Position numbers and translations under genes: made by a program
Source: JAACPR01 sp964598245
GTDB taxonomy: Bacteria > Patescibacteriota > Minisyncoccia > Phycocordibacterales > JAACPR01
DNA length: 47,323 nucleotides
Reading direction: 5' to 3'
Assembly (NCBI GenBank): GCA_964598245.1
Contig: CAZRAX010000001.1
Coordinates: 1 to 47,323 of the forward strand
Notes under the pieces: model-generated
Seen by the model: the letters and a program-made list of their open reading frames with translations, nothing else
Database searches by the model: none
Told to the model about the DNA's origin: nothing
Shown: positions 15,982 to 25,863 of the stretch, in pieces
Layout: each line of letters begins with the position of its first letter
How positions within the stretch are numbered: the first letter of the stretch is position 1

Positions 15982-16042
15982 AGACACAAAGCAAACCCAA
16001 GTAGACTTTAAAAAAAGTTTATATGGGTTTGTATTTGCGTCT
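15982..16042 (+). promoter_or_regulatory. Long hairpin in the rpoB leader
   Basis: AGAC (15982-15985) pairs with GTCT (16039-16042); CAAA with TTTG; CAAACCCA (15992-15999) with TGGGTTTG (16024-16031); GTAGACTTT (16001-16009) with AAAGTTTAT (16014-16022) by one G-U at each of two places; loop of four A. About 25 bp in total with three small interruptions, ending 12 nt before ATG. No U-run follows, so it is not an ordinary terminator. A smaller hairpin CTGCA-TAA-TGCAG lies upstream at 15944-15956. Candidate RNase III site or autoregulatory leader. Confidence 0.65.
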
Positions 16043-16054
16043 TTAAATTAAATT

Positions 16055-19000
16055 ATGGCGAAATCACAATTAATTAGAACTGACTTAAAAAACACAATAG
16101 GGCAAAGAAAACAAAAGTATTTCTCAAGATATCGTAAGGCAAAAATGGGTCTACCGAATCTTTTTGAAGGGCAACTATCCTCTTTCAAAGATTTAATTGA
16201 CAATGGTTTAAAAGAAGTTTTTGGTGAATTTGAAACTATTTCAGATTATTCAGCCAAAAAATTTGATTTAAAACTCGGGGATATTATCTTTGATGAACCA
16301 AAATTAACAAGTAAAGAAGCTAGATTTAATCATTTAACTTATGATGCTCCAATGAAAATTAGAGCAACTCTTATTAATAAAACCTTGGGGACAAAAAAAG
16401 AACAAGAAATTTTCTTGGCTGACTTTCCTTTGATGACCAAACACGGTACTTTTATTATAAACGGAGTTGAAAGGGTAATCGTTCCGCAACTTGCGCGCTC
16501 TTATGGTATTTTGTTTACTAAACAATTAATTCGCGGACGATTTCAGTTTGGTTCAAAAATTATTCCTTCAAGAGGTGCTTGGATCGAGCTAGAAACTGAT
16601 GCTGATGATGTCGTCTATATTAGAATTGATCGAAATAGAAAATTCCCAGTGACAACTTTCCTAAGAACTCTAGGTGTTGCAACAGATAAAGAAATCATTG
16701 ACTTGTTCAAAAAAAATGAAAAAGCTCAACTTGCAATTAAAAAGACATTGGATCGTGATCCTGTAAAAACTGTAGAAGATGCATATCTTGATGTATACAA
16801 AAGATTGCGTGATGGTGATTTGGCAACATTAGAAAATGCTAAAGAATTCATTAATTCAATATTGAATAAAGAAAGGTATGATTTGTCAGAAGTGGGTAGA
16901 TTTAAATTCAACAAAAGATTTAATTTATCAATAGATAAAAAAGCACTAGAAAAACAAACTCTTAATTTGGAAGATTTTTCTATAATTATTTCGCATGTTA
17001 TTGATTTAAATCATAATCCAGAAGCAGAAGAAGATGATATTGATCATTTGGGTTCTAGAAGGGTTCGTTTTGTTGGTGAATTACTTCAACAAAAAATTAG
17101 AACAGGAATGGCACAAATGAAGAGGAATATTCAAAATAGAATGTCAACAATTGATACAGATTCAACTTTGCCAGCTAATTTTATTGCACCAAGGCCGCTA
17201 CAAGCAAGAATCAAAGAATTTTATACAACAAATCAACTTTCTCAATTGATGCAGCAAGAAAATTTATTGACTGAAACTGAACATTTGAGAACTGTTTCTG
17301 CTCTTGGCCCGGGTGGTCTTCAGAGAGAAAGAGCTGGTTTAGAAGTTCGTGATGTCCATCCCTCACACTATGGTAGAGTTTGTCCTATTCATACGCCAGA
17401 AGGTCCAAATATTGGTCTAATCTTGCGCCTTTCAAATTATGCTAAAACTAATAAATACGGAATGATTGAAACCCCATATTTAAAAGTGGAAAAAGGAAAA
17501 ATTACCAAGGAGATTGTTTATATGAATGCTCATGATGAAGAAGGTTATACAATTGCTCACGCCGCAACAAAAATAGATGATAATGAAAATATTGTTGAAA
17601 AATATGTTAGTGCAAGAAAAAATGGTAATCCAGTTATTATCAAAAATGCAGAAGTTGATTTTATTGATATTGCCCCAAGTCAAGCTTTTTCAATTGCCAC
17701 ATCAATGATTCCTTTTCTAGATCATGATGACGCCAACCGTTCTTTGATGGCATCAAACATGCAAAAACAAGCTGTTCCTCTATTAAATGCAGAAGCTCCG
17801 ATTGTCGCAACAGGTGCAGAAGAAACAGCATTAACTTTTTCAAATAGAGTTTTAAGAGCACAAAGAGATGGTGTAGTTGAATCAGTTGATGCTAGAAAAA
17901 TTACTATTAAAAATTCTGAAAAAGAAATAGATGAATATGAATTAGAAAACTTCCGTAGAACTAATAATTTCACCTGTTTTCATCATAGTCCAAATGTTAA
18001 TGTCGGAGATAAAATCAAAAAAGGAGATTTATTAGCAGATACCTCAACATCAGACAATGGGCAGATTGCTCTTGGTAAAAACCTTTTGGTTGCTTTTATG
18101 TCTTGGTCAGGATCGAATTATGAAGATGCTATTATTATTTCTGAAAGATTAGTTCAAGATGATGTTTTGACATCAGTTCATTTAGAAGAAGTTGTTGTAA
18201 ATGTTCGTGATACAAAACTAGGTCCAGAAGTTACAACTTCAGATATTCCAAATGTTGGTGATAATAAATTAAAAGATCTAGACGAAGATGGAATTGTTCG
18301 AATTGGTGCAGAAGTTAGATCGGGTGATATTTTAGTTGGTAAAATTACTCCAAAAGGTGAATCTCAGTTAACCCCAGAAGAAAGATTACTTCGATCTATT
18401 TTTGGTGATAAAGCTCGTGATGTAAAGGATTCTTCAAAAAGGGCAGAAGGCGGTCTGAGGGGTCGTGTGGTTAATGTTAAAATTTTCTCTAGAGAAAATG
18501 GCGACAAATTAGATTCAGGTATTATAAAAAGAATTCATATTGAAATTGCACAATTACGACCAATTACTGTTGGTGATAAATTGGCTGGTCGACACGGTAA
18601 CAAGGGAGTTATTTCAAAAGTATTACCAGTTGAAGATATGCCATATGCAGAAGACGGTACACCAGTTGATATTATTTTAACTCCGCTTGGTGTTCCTTCT
18701 CGTATGAATCTTGGACAAATTTTAGAACTTCATCTTGGGCTAGCGGCTAACTCTCTAGATTATCAAGCAATTTGCCCTGCTTTTGCTGGAGCAACAGTTG
18801 AAGAAATTAGACAAGAATTGATTGATGCTGGTTTTGATTCAACCGGAAAGATGCCTCTTTACGATGGTCGAAATGGTGATAAGTTTGAACAAAATGTTTC
18901 AGTCGGCTATATGTACATGCTCAAGTTGCACCACATGGTTGAAGATAAATTACACATGAGATCAATTGGACCATACTCATTAATCACTCAGCAACCTCTT

Positions 19001-19276
19001 GGAGGTAAAGCTCAAAATGGTGGTCAAAGATTTGGAGAAATGGAAGTTTGGGCATTGCTTGGTCATGGTGTTGCGCACACTCTTCGTGAGGTTCTAACTT
19101 ATAAATCAGATGATATTGTTGGTCGTTCAGCTGCTTTTGATTCTATTGTTAAAAATGAACCCATTACTCAGACAAACATTCCAGCTTCGTTTAATGTTTT
19201 GTTAAATAATATTCGTGGGCTTGCTCTGGATATTGACATCGTTGAAAAAGAAGATGACCAAGAATTTAATAATTAA
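16055..19276 (+). CDS. rpoB: RNA polymerase beta subunit
   Basis: Catalytic subunit of RNA polymerase; 1073 residues, a compact form compared with 1342 in E. coli, lacking the large lineage-specific inserts. Conserved blocks include SALGPGGLQRERAGLEVRDVHPSHYG, CPIHTPEGPNIGLI, GRHGNKGVIS and the C-terminal GGKAQNGGQRFGEMEVWAL clamp motif. In the rifampicin pocket the residues matching E. coli Asp516 and Arg529 are Gln400 and Thr413, while His526 and Ser531 equivalents are kept. First gene of rpoB-rpoC-dnaG-rpoD-helicase. rplJ-rplL, often upstream, are absent; trmD is there instead. Confidence 0.98.
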   Translation: MAKSQLIRTDLKNTIGQRKQKYFSRYRKAKMGLPNLFEGQLSSFKDLIDNGLKEVFGEFETISDYSAKKFDLKLGDIIFDEPKLTSKEARFNHLTYDAPMKIRATLINKTLGTKKEQEIFLADFPLMTKHGTFIINGVERVIVPQLARSYGILFTKQLIRGRFQFGSKIIPSRGAWIELETDADDVVYIRIDRNRKFPVTTFLRTLGVATDKEIIDLFKKNEKAQLAIKKTLDRDPVKTVEDAYLDVYKRLRDGDLATLENAKEFINSILNKERYDLSEVGRFKFNKRFNLSIDKKALEKQTLNLEDFSIIISHVIDLNHNPEAEEDDIDHLGSRRVRFVGELLQQKIRTGMAQMKRNIQNRMSTIDTDSTLPANFIAPRPLQARIKEFYTTNQLSQLMQQENLLTETEHLRTVSALGPGGLQRERAGLEVRDVHPSHYGRVCPIHTPEGPNIGLILRLSNYAKTNKYGMIETPYLKVEKGKITKEIVYMNAHDEEGYTIAHAATKIDDNENIVEKYVSARKNGNPVIIKNAEVDFIDIAPSQAFSIATSMIPFLDHDDANRSLMASNMQKQAVPLLNAEAPIVATGAEETALTFSNRVLRAQRDGVVESVDARKITIKNSEKEIDEYELENFRRTNNFTCFHHSPNVNVGDKIKKGDLLADTSTSDNGQIALGKNLLVAFMSWSGSNYEDAIIISERLVQDDVLTSVHLEEVVVNVRDTKLGPEVTTSDIPNVGDNKLKDLDEDGIVRIGAEVRSGDILVGKITPKGESQLTPEERLLRSIFGDKARDVKDSSKRAEGGLRGRVVNVKIFSRENGDKLDSGIIKRIHIEIAQLRPITVGDKLAGRHGNKGVISKVLPVEDMPYAEDGTPVDIILTPLGVPSRMNLGQILELHLGLAANSLDYQAICPAFAGATVEEIRQELIDAGFDSTGKMPLYDGRNGDKFEQNVSVGYMYMLKLHHMVEDKLHMRSIGPYSLITQQPLGGKAQNGGQRFGEMEVWALLGHGVAHTLREVLTYKSDDIVGRSAAFDSIVKNEPITQTNIPASFNVLLNNIRGLALDIDIVEKEDDQEFNN

Positions 19277-19291
19277 GATAATCAAACAATC

Positions 19292-22200
19292 ATGAGAAGA
19301 AATCAAAAACAAAAAAATATTGATAAAATTTTCTTAAAAATGGCTTCGCCAGAAAGAATTTTAGAATGGTCATGTGGTGAGGTTACTCGTCCTGAGACAG
19401 TTAATTACAGAACTCAAAGATCTGAAAAAAATGGATTGTTTGATGAAAGAATTTTTGGGCCAGAAAAAGATTACGAATGTTATTGTGGTAAGTACAAGGG
19501 AATCAGATACAAAGGTATTACCTGTGAAAAGTGTGGTGTCGAAGTAACAAAAGCAATTGTCCGCCGAGAGAGAATGGGCCATATTGAACTAGCTTCACCA
19601 GTCTCACATATTTGGTTTTTGCGTAGTATGCCATCAAGAATTAGTTTGATTCTTGGCATGAGTTCATCTGATGTTGAAAAAGTTATTTATTTTGCTGGCT
19701 ATTTAATTACTAAAATTGATGAAGAGGAGAAGAAAAGAATTTTATCTGACTTAGAATCAGAACTTAAAACAAAAAGTAAGACAGCACAAGATAAAAAAAC
19801 TAAAGAAAGACTAAAAGATCTTTATCAAGATACAAAAAAAGAAATTGATGAAATTGTTAAAGGAAAAGTTCTTGATGAAATTCAGTATCATAAATATTCT
19901 ATGAAATATAGTGCACTCTTTGAAGCTTCAATTGGTGCTGAGGCAATTTATGATATTTTTAAATCTTTAAATCTAGAAGAATTGTTAGCAAACTTACAAA
20001 AAGATATTGAAAATGCACCTTCTTTATTAAAAATTAAATTAAACAAAAGAATAAGTTTAATTAAATCAATGATAAATTCAAAAATTAGACCTGAATGGAT
20101 GTTTTTGAATTATATTCCTGTTATTCCACCAGCACTACGCCCTATGGTAGCTCTTGATGGTGGACGTCAAGCAACATCTGATGTTAATGACCTTTACCGT
20201 AGAGTTATCAATAGAAATAATCGTTTAAAAAAATTAAAAATAATTGGAGCGCCTGATGTTATTTTAAGAAATGAAAAAAGAATTCTTCAAGAAGCAGTTG
20301 ACGCATTAATTGATAATTCAATTCGACATAATTCTAACTCTGGCATGATGAGTGCTGCTCAAAAAAGACCACTTAAATCTTTGGCTGATAACCTAAAAGG
20401 TAAAAAAGGATTATTCAGAGGTAATTTACTAGGTAAAAGAGTTGATTACTCTGGTCGTTCGGTTATTGTTATTGGTCCTAATTTGGCTCTTCACCAGTGT
20501 GGTTTACCAAAACATATGGCTTTGGAATTATTCAAACCTTTTGTTATTTCAGAATTATTAAAAAAAGAACTTGCTTTTAATATTAGAGGAGCAGGGCGTC
20601 TTATTGATGATGGAGCCCCAGAAGTTTGGGAGATCTTGGAAGATGTTATCAAAGATAAATATGTTTTATTGAATCGTGCTCCAACTTTACACAGACTTGG
20701 TATTCAAGCATTTCAACCCGTTTTAATTGAGGGTCAGGCTATTCAAGTTCACCCACTTGTTTGTACTGCTTTCAATGCCGACTTTGATGGTGACCAAATG
20801 GCAGTTCATGTTCCTTTATCAGTTGTTTCTCAATATGAAGCCAGAGAAATTATGGCAGCAGACAAGAATATTTTAAAACCTGGTTCAGGAGAACCAGTTG
20901 TTGCTGCCAAATTGCTAGACATATTACTTGGATGTTTTTGGGTTACAAAAATGGTTAAAGGTGAAAAAGGAGAAGGTATGATGTTCCCAGGTCCAAATAC
21001 TGCAATGACAGCTTATGATTATGGATTAGTTTCTTTGAGATCAAAAATTTTAGTTAAAACAAAAAAGGAAACAAAATATCAAAATGAAAGTGGTGATAAT
21101 CAACTAGAAACAACTGTAGGTAGAATTATTTTTAATTCAATTTTACCCCAAGATTATCCTTTTATTAATGAAGAAATTAATAAAAAGAAAATGTCATCTA
21201 TTGTGGCAGATTTAATTAACAAGTACGGACTTGGTGGAATTCCTAAAATCATGGATGATATTAAAGATTTTGGATTTTATCATGCAACAAAATCGGGTAT
21301 TACATGGGCAATTGACGATTTAATGATCCCACCAGAAAAAGACGCTATTATTAATGAAGCAACAGAAGAAGTTAAGAAAGTAATGAGACAGTTTGGGGAT
21401 GGTCTACTTTCAGAACAAGAAAAAAAGAGAAAACTAACAACTATTTGGCATGGAGCTAAAAATAAAATAGAATCATTAATCCCAGAAAATTTGGATGAAA
21501 ATTCTCCTGTTTATGATATGTGGAAGTCTGGAGCCAGAGGTTCTCTTGGACAAATTACAAATATGGCCGGTATGAAAGGACTTATTGTTAATTCAAAAGG
21601 TGAAGAAATTGAAACACCAATTCTCTCTTGTTCCAAAGAAGGTTTCAGTCCTATTGAGTACTTCACTTCAACTCATGGTTCTCGAAAAGGTTTAACCGAT
21701 ACAGCTTTAAACACTGCCAAAGCCGGTTATTTAACACGAAGATTATTTGACGTTGCTCAAGATATTATTGTTAATGAAGAAGATTGTAAAACAAAAAAAT
21801 CAATCAGAATCAGTAAAACATCATCAGATTCCGGAATGGAAGTCCCATTGTCTAACAAGATCAGAGGAAGGGTTTTAGCCTCTGATGTTGTTGTTGGTGG
21901 TAAGACATTGTTTAAAAAAGGTCATTTAATTACTAAAAATGATGCTCTTGATATTGAAAATTCAGAGGCTGAGTTTGTTGAAGTCCGATCACCGCTTACA
22001 TGTGAATCAAAAAGAGGTGTCTGTTCAAAATGTTATGGTGTAGATCTTGGAAAGGATGAAATTGTTGACGTTGGTGAAGCTGTTGGAACAATTGCAGCAC
22101 AAGCGATTGGTGAGCCTGGAACCCAATTAACAATGAGAACTTTTCACGCTGGAGGTACTGCTATTGTTGGTGGAGATATTACCCAAGGTCTCCCTCGTGT

Positions 22201-22966
22201 TGAAGAAGTTTTTGAAAGACGAAAACCAAAATCTCCTGCAATTATTTCAAAAACAGATGGAATAATTAGTGAAATTATAGATGAAAGAAAAGAGAAAAAA
22301 TTAATTGTTTCTCCATCTGGAGCAAATAAAACAAAGAAAAATCAAGAATATAAAGTTTCTCAAGTTAGAACATTATTAGTAAAGGTTGGTGAAGAAGTTG
22401 TAAAAGGTCAACTTTTGACAGATGGTTCAGCCGATCTTTCAGAGCTTTATAAATATGCTGGAAAAGAAGAAACGGAAAATTATATTATTGGACAAATAAA
22501 TAAAATTTATGAACTTCAAGGAGAGCCCGTTTCTAGAAAACATATTGAAATAATTGTTAAACAAATGTTTTCTAGAATTAAAATCATTGATTCAGGAGAT
22601 ACTTTGTTTACTGTTGGAGATGTTGTTAATAAAACAGATTTCAATGAAGAAAATGAAAAGATGAATAATCAAAACAAGATGGAAGCAAAAGGAGAACCTG
22701 TTATCTTGGGTATAACAGAAGTTTCACTTTCAAGAAAGAGCTTCTTATCTGCAGCATCATTCCAGCACACAACAAAAGTACTTATAAATGGAGCTATTCG
22801 TGGCTCAGAAGATGATCTTAATGGTCTCAAAGAAAATGTTATCCTTGGCCGTTTGATTCCAGCAGGAACCGGCTTTAAAGGAAGCAAAAAAAATCAAGAA
22901 GCGGAAAAGATTGAAGAAGAAGCAATTAGAAAATACGAAGAAACAACATCATATAGACAAGAATAA
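19292..22966 (+). CDS. rpoC: RNA polymerase beta' subunit
   Basis: 1224 residues. N-terminal zinc site CYCGKYKGIRYKGITCEKCG; active-site NADFDGDQMAVH with the three Mg-binding aspartates at 497, 499 and 501; bridge-helix and trigger-loop region around GSRKGLTDTALNTAKAGYLTRRL; second zinc site from Cys in NEEDCKTKK through CESKRGVCSKC; C-terminal EPGTQLTMRTFHAGG. It starts 15 bp after the rpoB stop without a Shine-Dalgarno sequence, so translation is probably coupled. All catalytic elements are present. Confidence 0.98.
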   Translation: MRRNQKQKNIDKIFLKMASPERILEWSCGEVTRPETVNYRTQRSEKNGLFDERIFGPEKDYECYCGKYKGIRYKGITCEKCGVEVTKAIVRRERMGHIELASPVSHIWFLRSMPSRISLILGMSSSDVEKVIYFAGYLITKIDEEEKKRILSDLESELKTKSKTAQDKKTKERLKDLYQDTKKEIDEIVKGKVLDEIQYHKYSMKYSALFEASIGAEAIYDIFKSLNLEELLANLQKDIENAPSLLKIKLNKRISLIKSMINSKIRPEWMFLNYIPVIPPALRPMVALDGGRQATSDVNDLYRRVINRNNRLKKLKIIGAPDVILRNEKRILQEAVDALIDNSIRHNSNSGMMSAAQKRPLKSLADNLKGKKGLFRGNLLGKRVDYSGRSVIVIGPNLALHQCGLPKHMALELFKPFVISELLKKELAFNIRGAGRLIDDGAPEVWEILEDVIKDKYVLLNRAPTLHRLGIQAFQPVLIEGQAIQVHPLVCTAFNADFDGDQMAVHVPLSVVSQYEAREIMAADKNILKPGSGEPVVAAKLLDILLGCFWVTKMVKGEKGEGMMFPGPNTAMTAYDYGLVSLRSKILVKTKKETKYQNESGDNQLETTVGRIIFNSILPQDYPFINEEINKKKMSSIVADLINKYGLGGIPKIMDDIKDFGFYHATKSGITWAIDDLMIPPEKDAIINEATEEVKKVMRQFGDGLLSEQEKKRKLTTIWHGAKNKIESLIPENLDENSPVYDMWKSGARGSLGQITNMAGMKGLIVNSKGEEIETPILSCSKEGFSPIEYFTSTHGSRKGLTDTALNTAKAGYLTRRLFDVAQDIIVNEEDCKTKKSIRISKTSSDSGMEVPLSNKIRGRVLASDVVVGGKTLFKKGHLITKNDALDIENSEAEFVEVRSPLTCESKRGVCSKCYGVDLGKDEIVDVGEAVGTIAAQAIGEPGTQLTMRTFHAGGTAIVGGDITQGLPRVEEVFERRKPKSPAIISKTDGIISEIIDERKEKKLIVSPSGANKTKKNQEYKVSQVRTLLVKVGEEVVKGQLLTDGSADLSELYKYAGKEETENYIIGQINKIYELQGEPVSRKHIEIIVKQMFSRIKIIDSGDTLFTVGDVVNKTDFNEENEKMNNQNKMEAKGEPVILGITEVSLSRKSFLSAASFQHTTKVLINGAIRGSEDDLNGLKENVILGRLIPAGTGFKGSKKNQEAEKIEEEAIRKYEETTSYRQE

Positions 22967-22975
22967 AATATTATT

Positions 22976-24691
22976 ATGTCGCAAGATAATGTATCAAAAA
23001 TAAAAGAGCGGCTAGGAATCAAAGAGGTAATAGAAGATTATATAAAATTAGAAAAAGCGGGAAGTAATTACAAAGGGAGATGTCCTTTCCATAATGACAA
23101 AACACCTTCCTTTTTCGTTTCACCAGAAAGAGAAAGTTATTATTGCTTTGGTTGTGGGGCAAAAGGCGATATTTTTACCTTTGTTCAAGAATTTGAAGGA
23201 ACTGATTTTGTTGGTGCTTTAAAAATATTAGCCAATAAAGCTGGTATTGAATTAGAAAAAATTAATTATCAAAAAAATTCTAAAACAAAGATTATTAAAG
23301 ATATTTTGGAAGAAGCGACTAGTTTTTTTGAAGAACAATTAAAAAATAATTCAGAAGTTAAGTTATATTTAGAAAAAAGAGGAATTAAAGAAAAAACTAT
23401 TCTAGAATGGAGAATTGGATTTGCACCGTCTGGTTGGAGAAATATTTTTGATCATTTAAAAAAATTAAAATATTTAGAATCTGATATTGAAAGGGCTGGA
23501 TTTATTAAAAAAAATGAAAAAGGAGAATATTATGATCGTTTCCGTAGTCGAGTTATGTTTCCAATTTTTAATTCAATGGGGGAGGTCATTGCGTTTTCTG
23601 GGAGAATTTTTGGCTCAAGTGAAGAAATGGCGAAATATATTAATAGCCCAGAAACTGAGGTCTTCAAAAAATCTGAGGTTTTATATGGTTTAGATAAAGC
23701 TAAAAAAGCAATTAGAAAAAATAATTTTACTATTTTAGTTGAAGGCCAAATGGATACAATAATGTGTTATCAAGCTGGATATAAAAATGTTGTTGCTTCA
23801 TCCGGAACTGCTCTTACCGAAACTCAATTAAAAAATATTAATAAATTATCGAATAATTTAGTAATTGCTTTTGATTCAGACAGCGCTGGTTTTAGTGCTT
23901 CTGAAAAAGCCTGGGGGATGGCTCTTTCATTGGGTATGGATGTAAAGATTGCTCCTTTAAGAGGTGGTTTGGACCCCGCAGACTTGATTAAGGAAGATAT
24001 AAAAAAATGGAAAGAGGTAATTAAAAATTCACAACATATTATAGATGCTTTAATTGATAAAATAAACGATTCAGGTTCATCTAAAAGAAAAATAAATCAA
24101 ATGATTGTCAAAGAAATTATCCCACATCTTTCTTCTATAAAAAGTCGGGTTGATCAACATTATTTTACTAAAAAAATAAGTGATAAATTTAATTTACCAA
24201 TTGATGTAATTTCTGAAGAAGTAAAAAATTATCAAAAAAATGGAAATCTTTTAGATGATGAATATTCAACCGGTGCTGATTATGAAAAACCCAAAGCAAT
24301 TAATACTAGAGAAAGAGATGAGCTATCATTAGAAAAAAGACTTTTTGGTATTTTATATTATTTTGAAAAAAAAGATCCTTCAAGATTTGAAGAAATTCAA
24401 AAGGGGATAGTTAGTATTGTTGGTAAAGAAGAATATGATAAAATTCTAGAAAGTATTAACAATGAGCTTGAGGAGATAATCTTTGCTGTTGAGAATTCTT
24501 TTGACTACGAAACAGTTACAAAAGAATCAACAGAACTAATTAAAAATCTAAAAATTAAAAAATTAAATAAAAAGCGAAAAGAATTATTACTAGAATTAAA
24601 AAGTGCAGAAATAACCGGTGATGAAAAAATTGAAAATGATTTATTAAAAGAGATTAATAATATATCTAAAGAAATTCAAAAAAATATTTAA
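22976..24691 (+). CDS. dnaG: DNA primase
   Basis: Makes RNA primers for replication. 571 residues: zinc-binding domain with Cys36, His39, Cys57 and Cys60 (CPFH ... CFGC), a catalytic core with TOPRIM (VEGQMDTI, Glu256; AFDSDSAG near 300), and a Lys/Glu-rich helical C-terminus that should contact the DnaB helicase. It follows rpoC by 9 bp and precedes rpoD by 2 bp. dnaG-rpoD adjacency is the known macromolecular-synthesis operon; its direct attachment behind rpoBC is less usual. Confidence 0.97.
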   Translation: MSQDNVSKIKERLGIKEVIEDYIKLEKAGSNYKGRCPFHNDKTPSFFVSPERESYYCFGCGAKGDIFTFVQEFEGTDFVGALKILANKAGIELEKINYQKNSKTKIIKDILEEATSFFEEQLKNNSEVKLYLEKRGIKEKTILEWRIGFAPSGWRNIFDHLKKLKYLESDIERAGFIKKNEKGEYYDRFRSRVMFPIFNSMGEVIAFSGRIFGSSEEMAKYINSPETEVFKKSEVLYGLDKAKKAIRKNNFTILVEGQMDTIMCYQAGYKNVVASSGTALTETQLKNINKLSNNLVIAFDSDSAGFSASEKAWGMALSLGMDVKIAPLRGGLDPADLIKEDIKKWKEVIKNSQHIIDALIDKINDSGSSKRKINQMIVKEIIPHLSSIKSRVDQHYFTKKISDKFNLPIDVISEEVKNYQKNGNLLDDEYSTGADYEKPKAINTRERDELSLEKRLFGILYYFEKKDPSRFEEIQKGIVSIVGKEEYDKILESINNELEEIIFAVENSFDYETVTKESTELIKNLKIKKLNKKRKELLLELKSAEITGDEKIENDLLKEINNISKEIQKNI

Positions 24692-24693
24692 AT

Positions 24694-25863
24694 ATGCCAA
24701 GAAAAAAAACAAATAAAAAAGTGTACAAAAAGTCTACTAAAAAAACTATTAGAAAAAAAATAGTTAAAAAACCCAAAAAAAAGCCTCAAAAAAAAGCTAG
24801 CCCAAAAAAAGATCTGTCTGAAAAATTAATCTCAAGGGGAAAAGAACGAGGGTTTGTTACTTATGATGAAATTTTAAAAGAATTTCCAAGTATTGAGACT
24901 GATGTAAAATTTCTAACTAAATTATATGAAGATTTTGAAAATTCAGGAGTAGATGTTTTAGAAGGTGGTGGATTACTGGAAATGCCCAATGAAAAAGAAA
25001 CCGAAAAATTTGTTTATGGAAAAATTTCCTCTCAATATGATTCAATTCAAATGTATCTAAAAGAAATTGGGCAGTATCCTCTTATTATGGCTCATGAAGA
25101 AAAAGAATTAGCCAAAAGAATTGAGGCTGGAGATGATGAAGCAAAAAACTTATTAGCTCGTGCCAATCTTCGTTTGGTTGTTTCAATTGCTAAAAAATAT
25201 GTTGGTAGGAGCCCAGATTTGACACTTTTAGACTTGATTCAAGAAGGTAATCTTGGTTTATTTAAAGCTGTTGATAAGTTTGATTGGACAAAAGGTTATA
25301 AATTTTCTACTTATGCCACTTGGTGGATTAGACAGGCAATTACAAGAGCTCTAGCTGATCAATCTAGAACAATTAGAGTTCCAGTTCATATGGTTGAAAC
25401 AATTGCTAAATATAAACAAGTTTTTAGAAGATTGTCTCAAGATTTGGGAAGAGAACCGATGCCAGAGGAAATAGCAATAGAAATGGATTTAGATATTGAA
25501 AAAATTTATACTATTGAAAAAATTGACCAAAACACAATTTCTTTAGAAAATCCCGTCGGAGATGATGGTGATGAAAAATCTACCCTAAGTGATTTTTTGG
25601 CTGACGATAAGGTTTCTTCTCCAGATCAGGATGCTTCACATAGAATTTTGAAAGATCAAGTTGAATCTATTTTATCTGACTTATCTGAAAAAGAAAGAAA
25701 AATTTTAGAATTAAGACACGGGCTGGGAGATGGTATTCAACATACACTCGAGGAGGTTGGTAAAAAATTTGGTGTTACTCGGGAAAGAATCCGCCAAATT
25801 GAAGCAAAAGCTCATGAAAAAATTAGACAACATACCGATGCTGGTAAACTAAAAAATTACTAA
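24694..25863 (+). CDS. rpoD: Primary sigma factor (sigma-70/RpoD)
   Basis: Housekeeping sigma factor, 389 residues. A very Lys-rich start (1-44) precedes a recognisable region 1.1 (KLISRGKERGFVTYDEILKEF). Region 2 has DLIQEGNLGLFKAVDKFDW and the -10-reading TYATWWIRQAITRALADQ; region 3 follows; region 4.2 has TLEEVGKKFGVTRERIRQIEAKA. Preserved regions 2.4 and 4.2 agree with the sigma-70-type TTGACN / TATAAT promoters seen in this window. The stop overlaps the next start (TAATG). The long non-conserved region of E. coli RpoD is absent. Confidence 0.97.
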   Translation: MPRKKTNKKVYKKSTKKTIRKKIVKKPKKKPQKKASPKKDLSEKLISRGKERGFVTYDEILKEFPSIETDVKFLTKLYEDFENSGVDVLEGGGLLEMPNEKETEKFVYGKISSQYDSIQMYLKEIGQYPLIMAHEEKELAKRIEAGDDEAKNLLARANLRLVVSIAKKYVGRSPDLTLLDLIQEGNLGLFKAVDKFDWTKGYKFSTYATWWIRQAITRALADQSRTIRVPVHMVETIAKYKQVFRRLSQDLGREPMPEEIAIEMDLDIEKIYTIEKIDQNTISLENPVGDDGDEKSTLSDFLADDKVSSPDQDASHRILKDQVESILSDLSEKERKILELRHGLGDGIQHTLEEVGKKFGVTRERIRQIEAKAHEKIRQHTDAGKLKNY

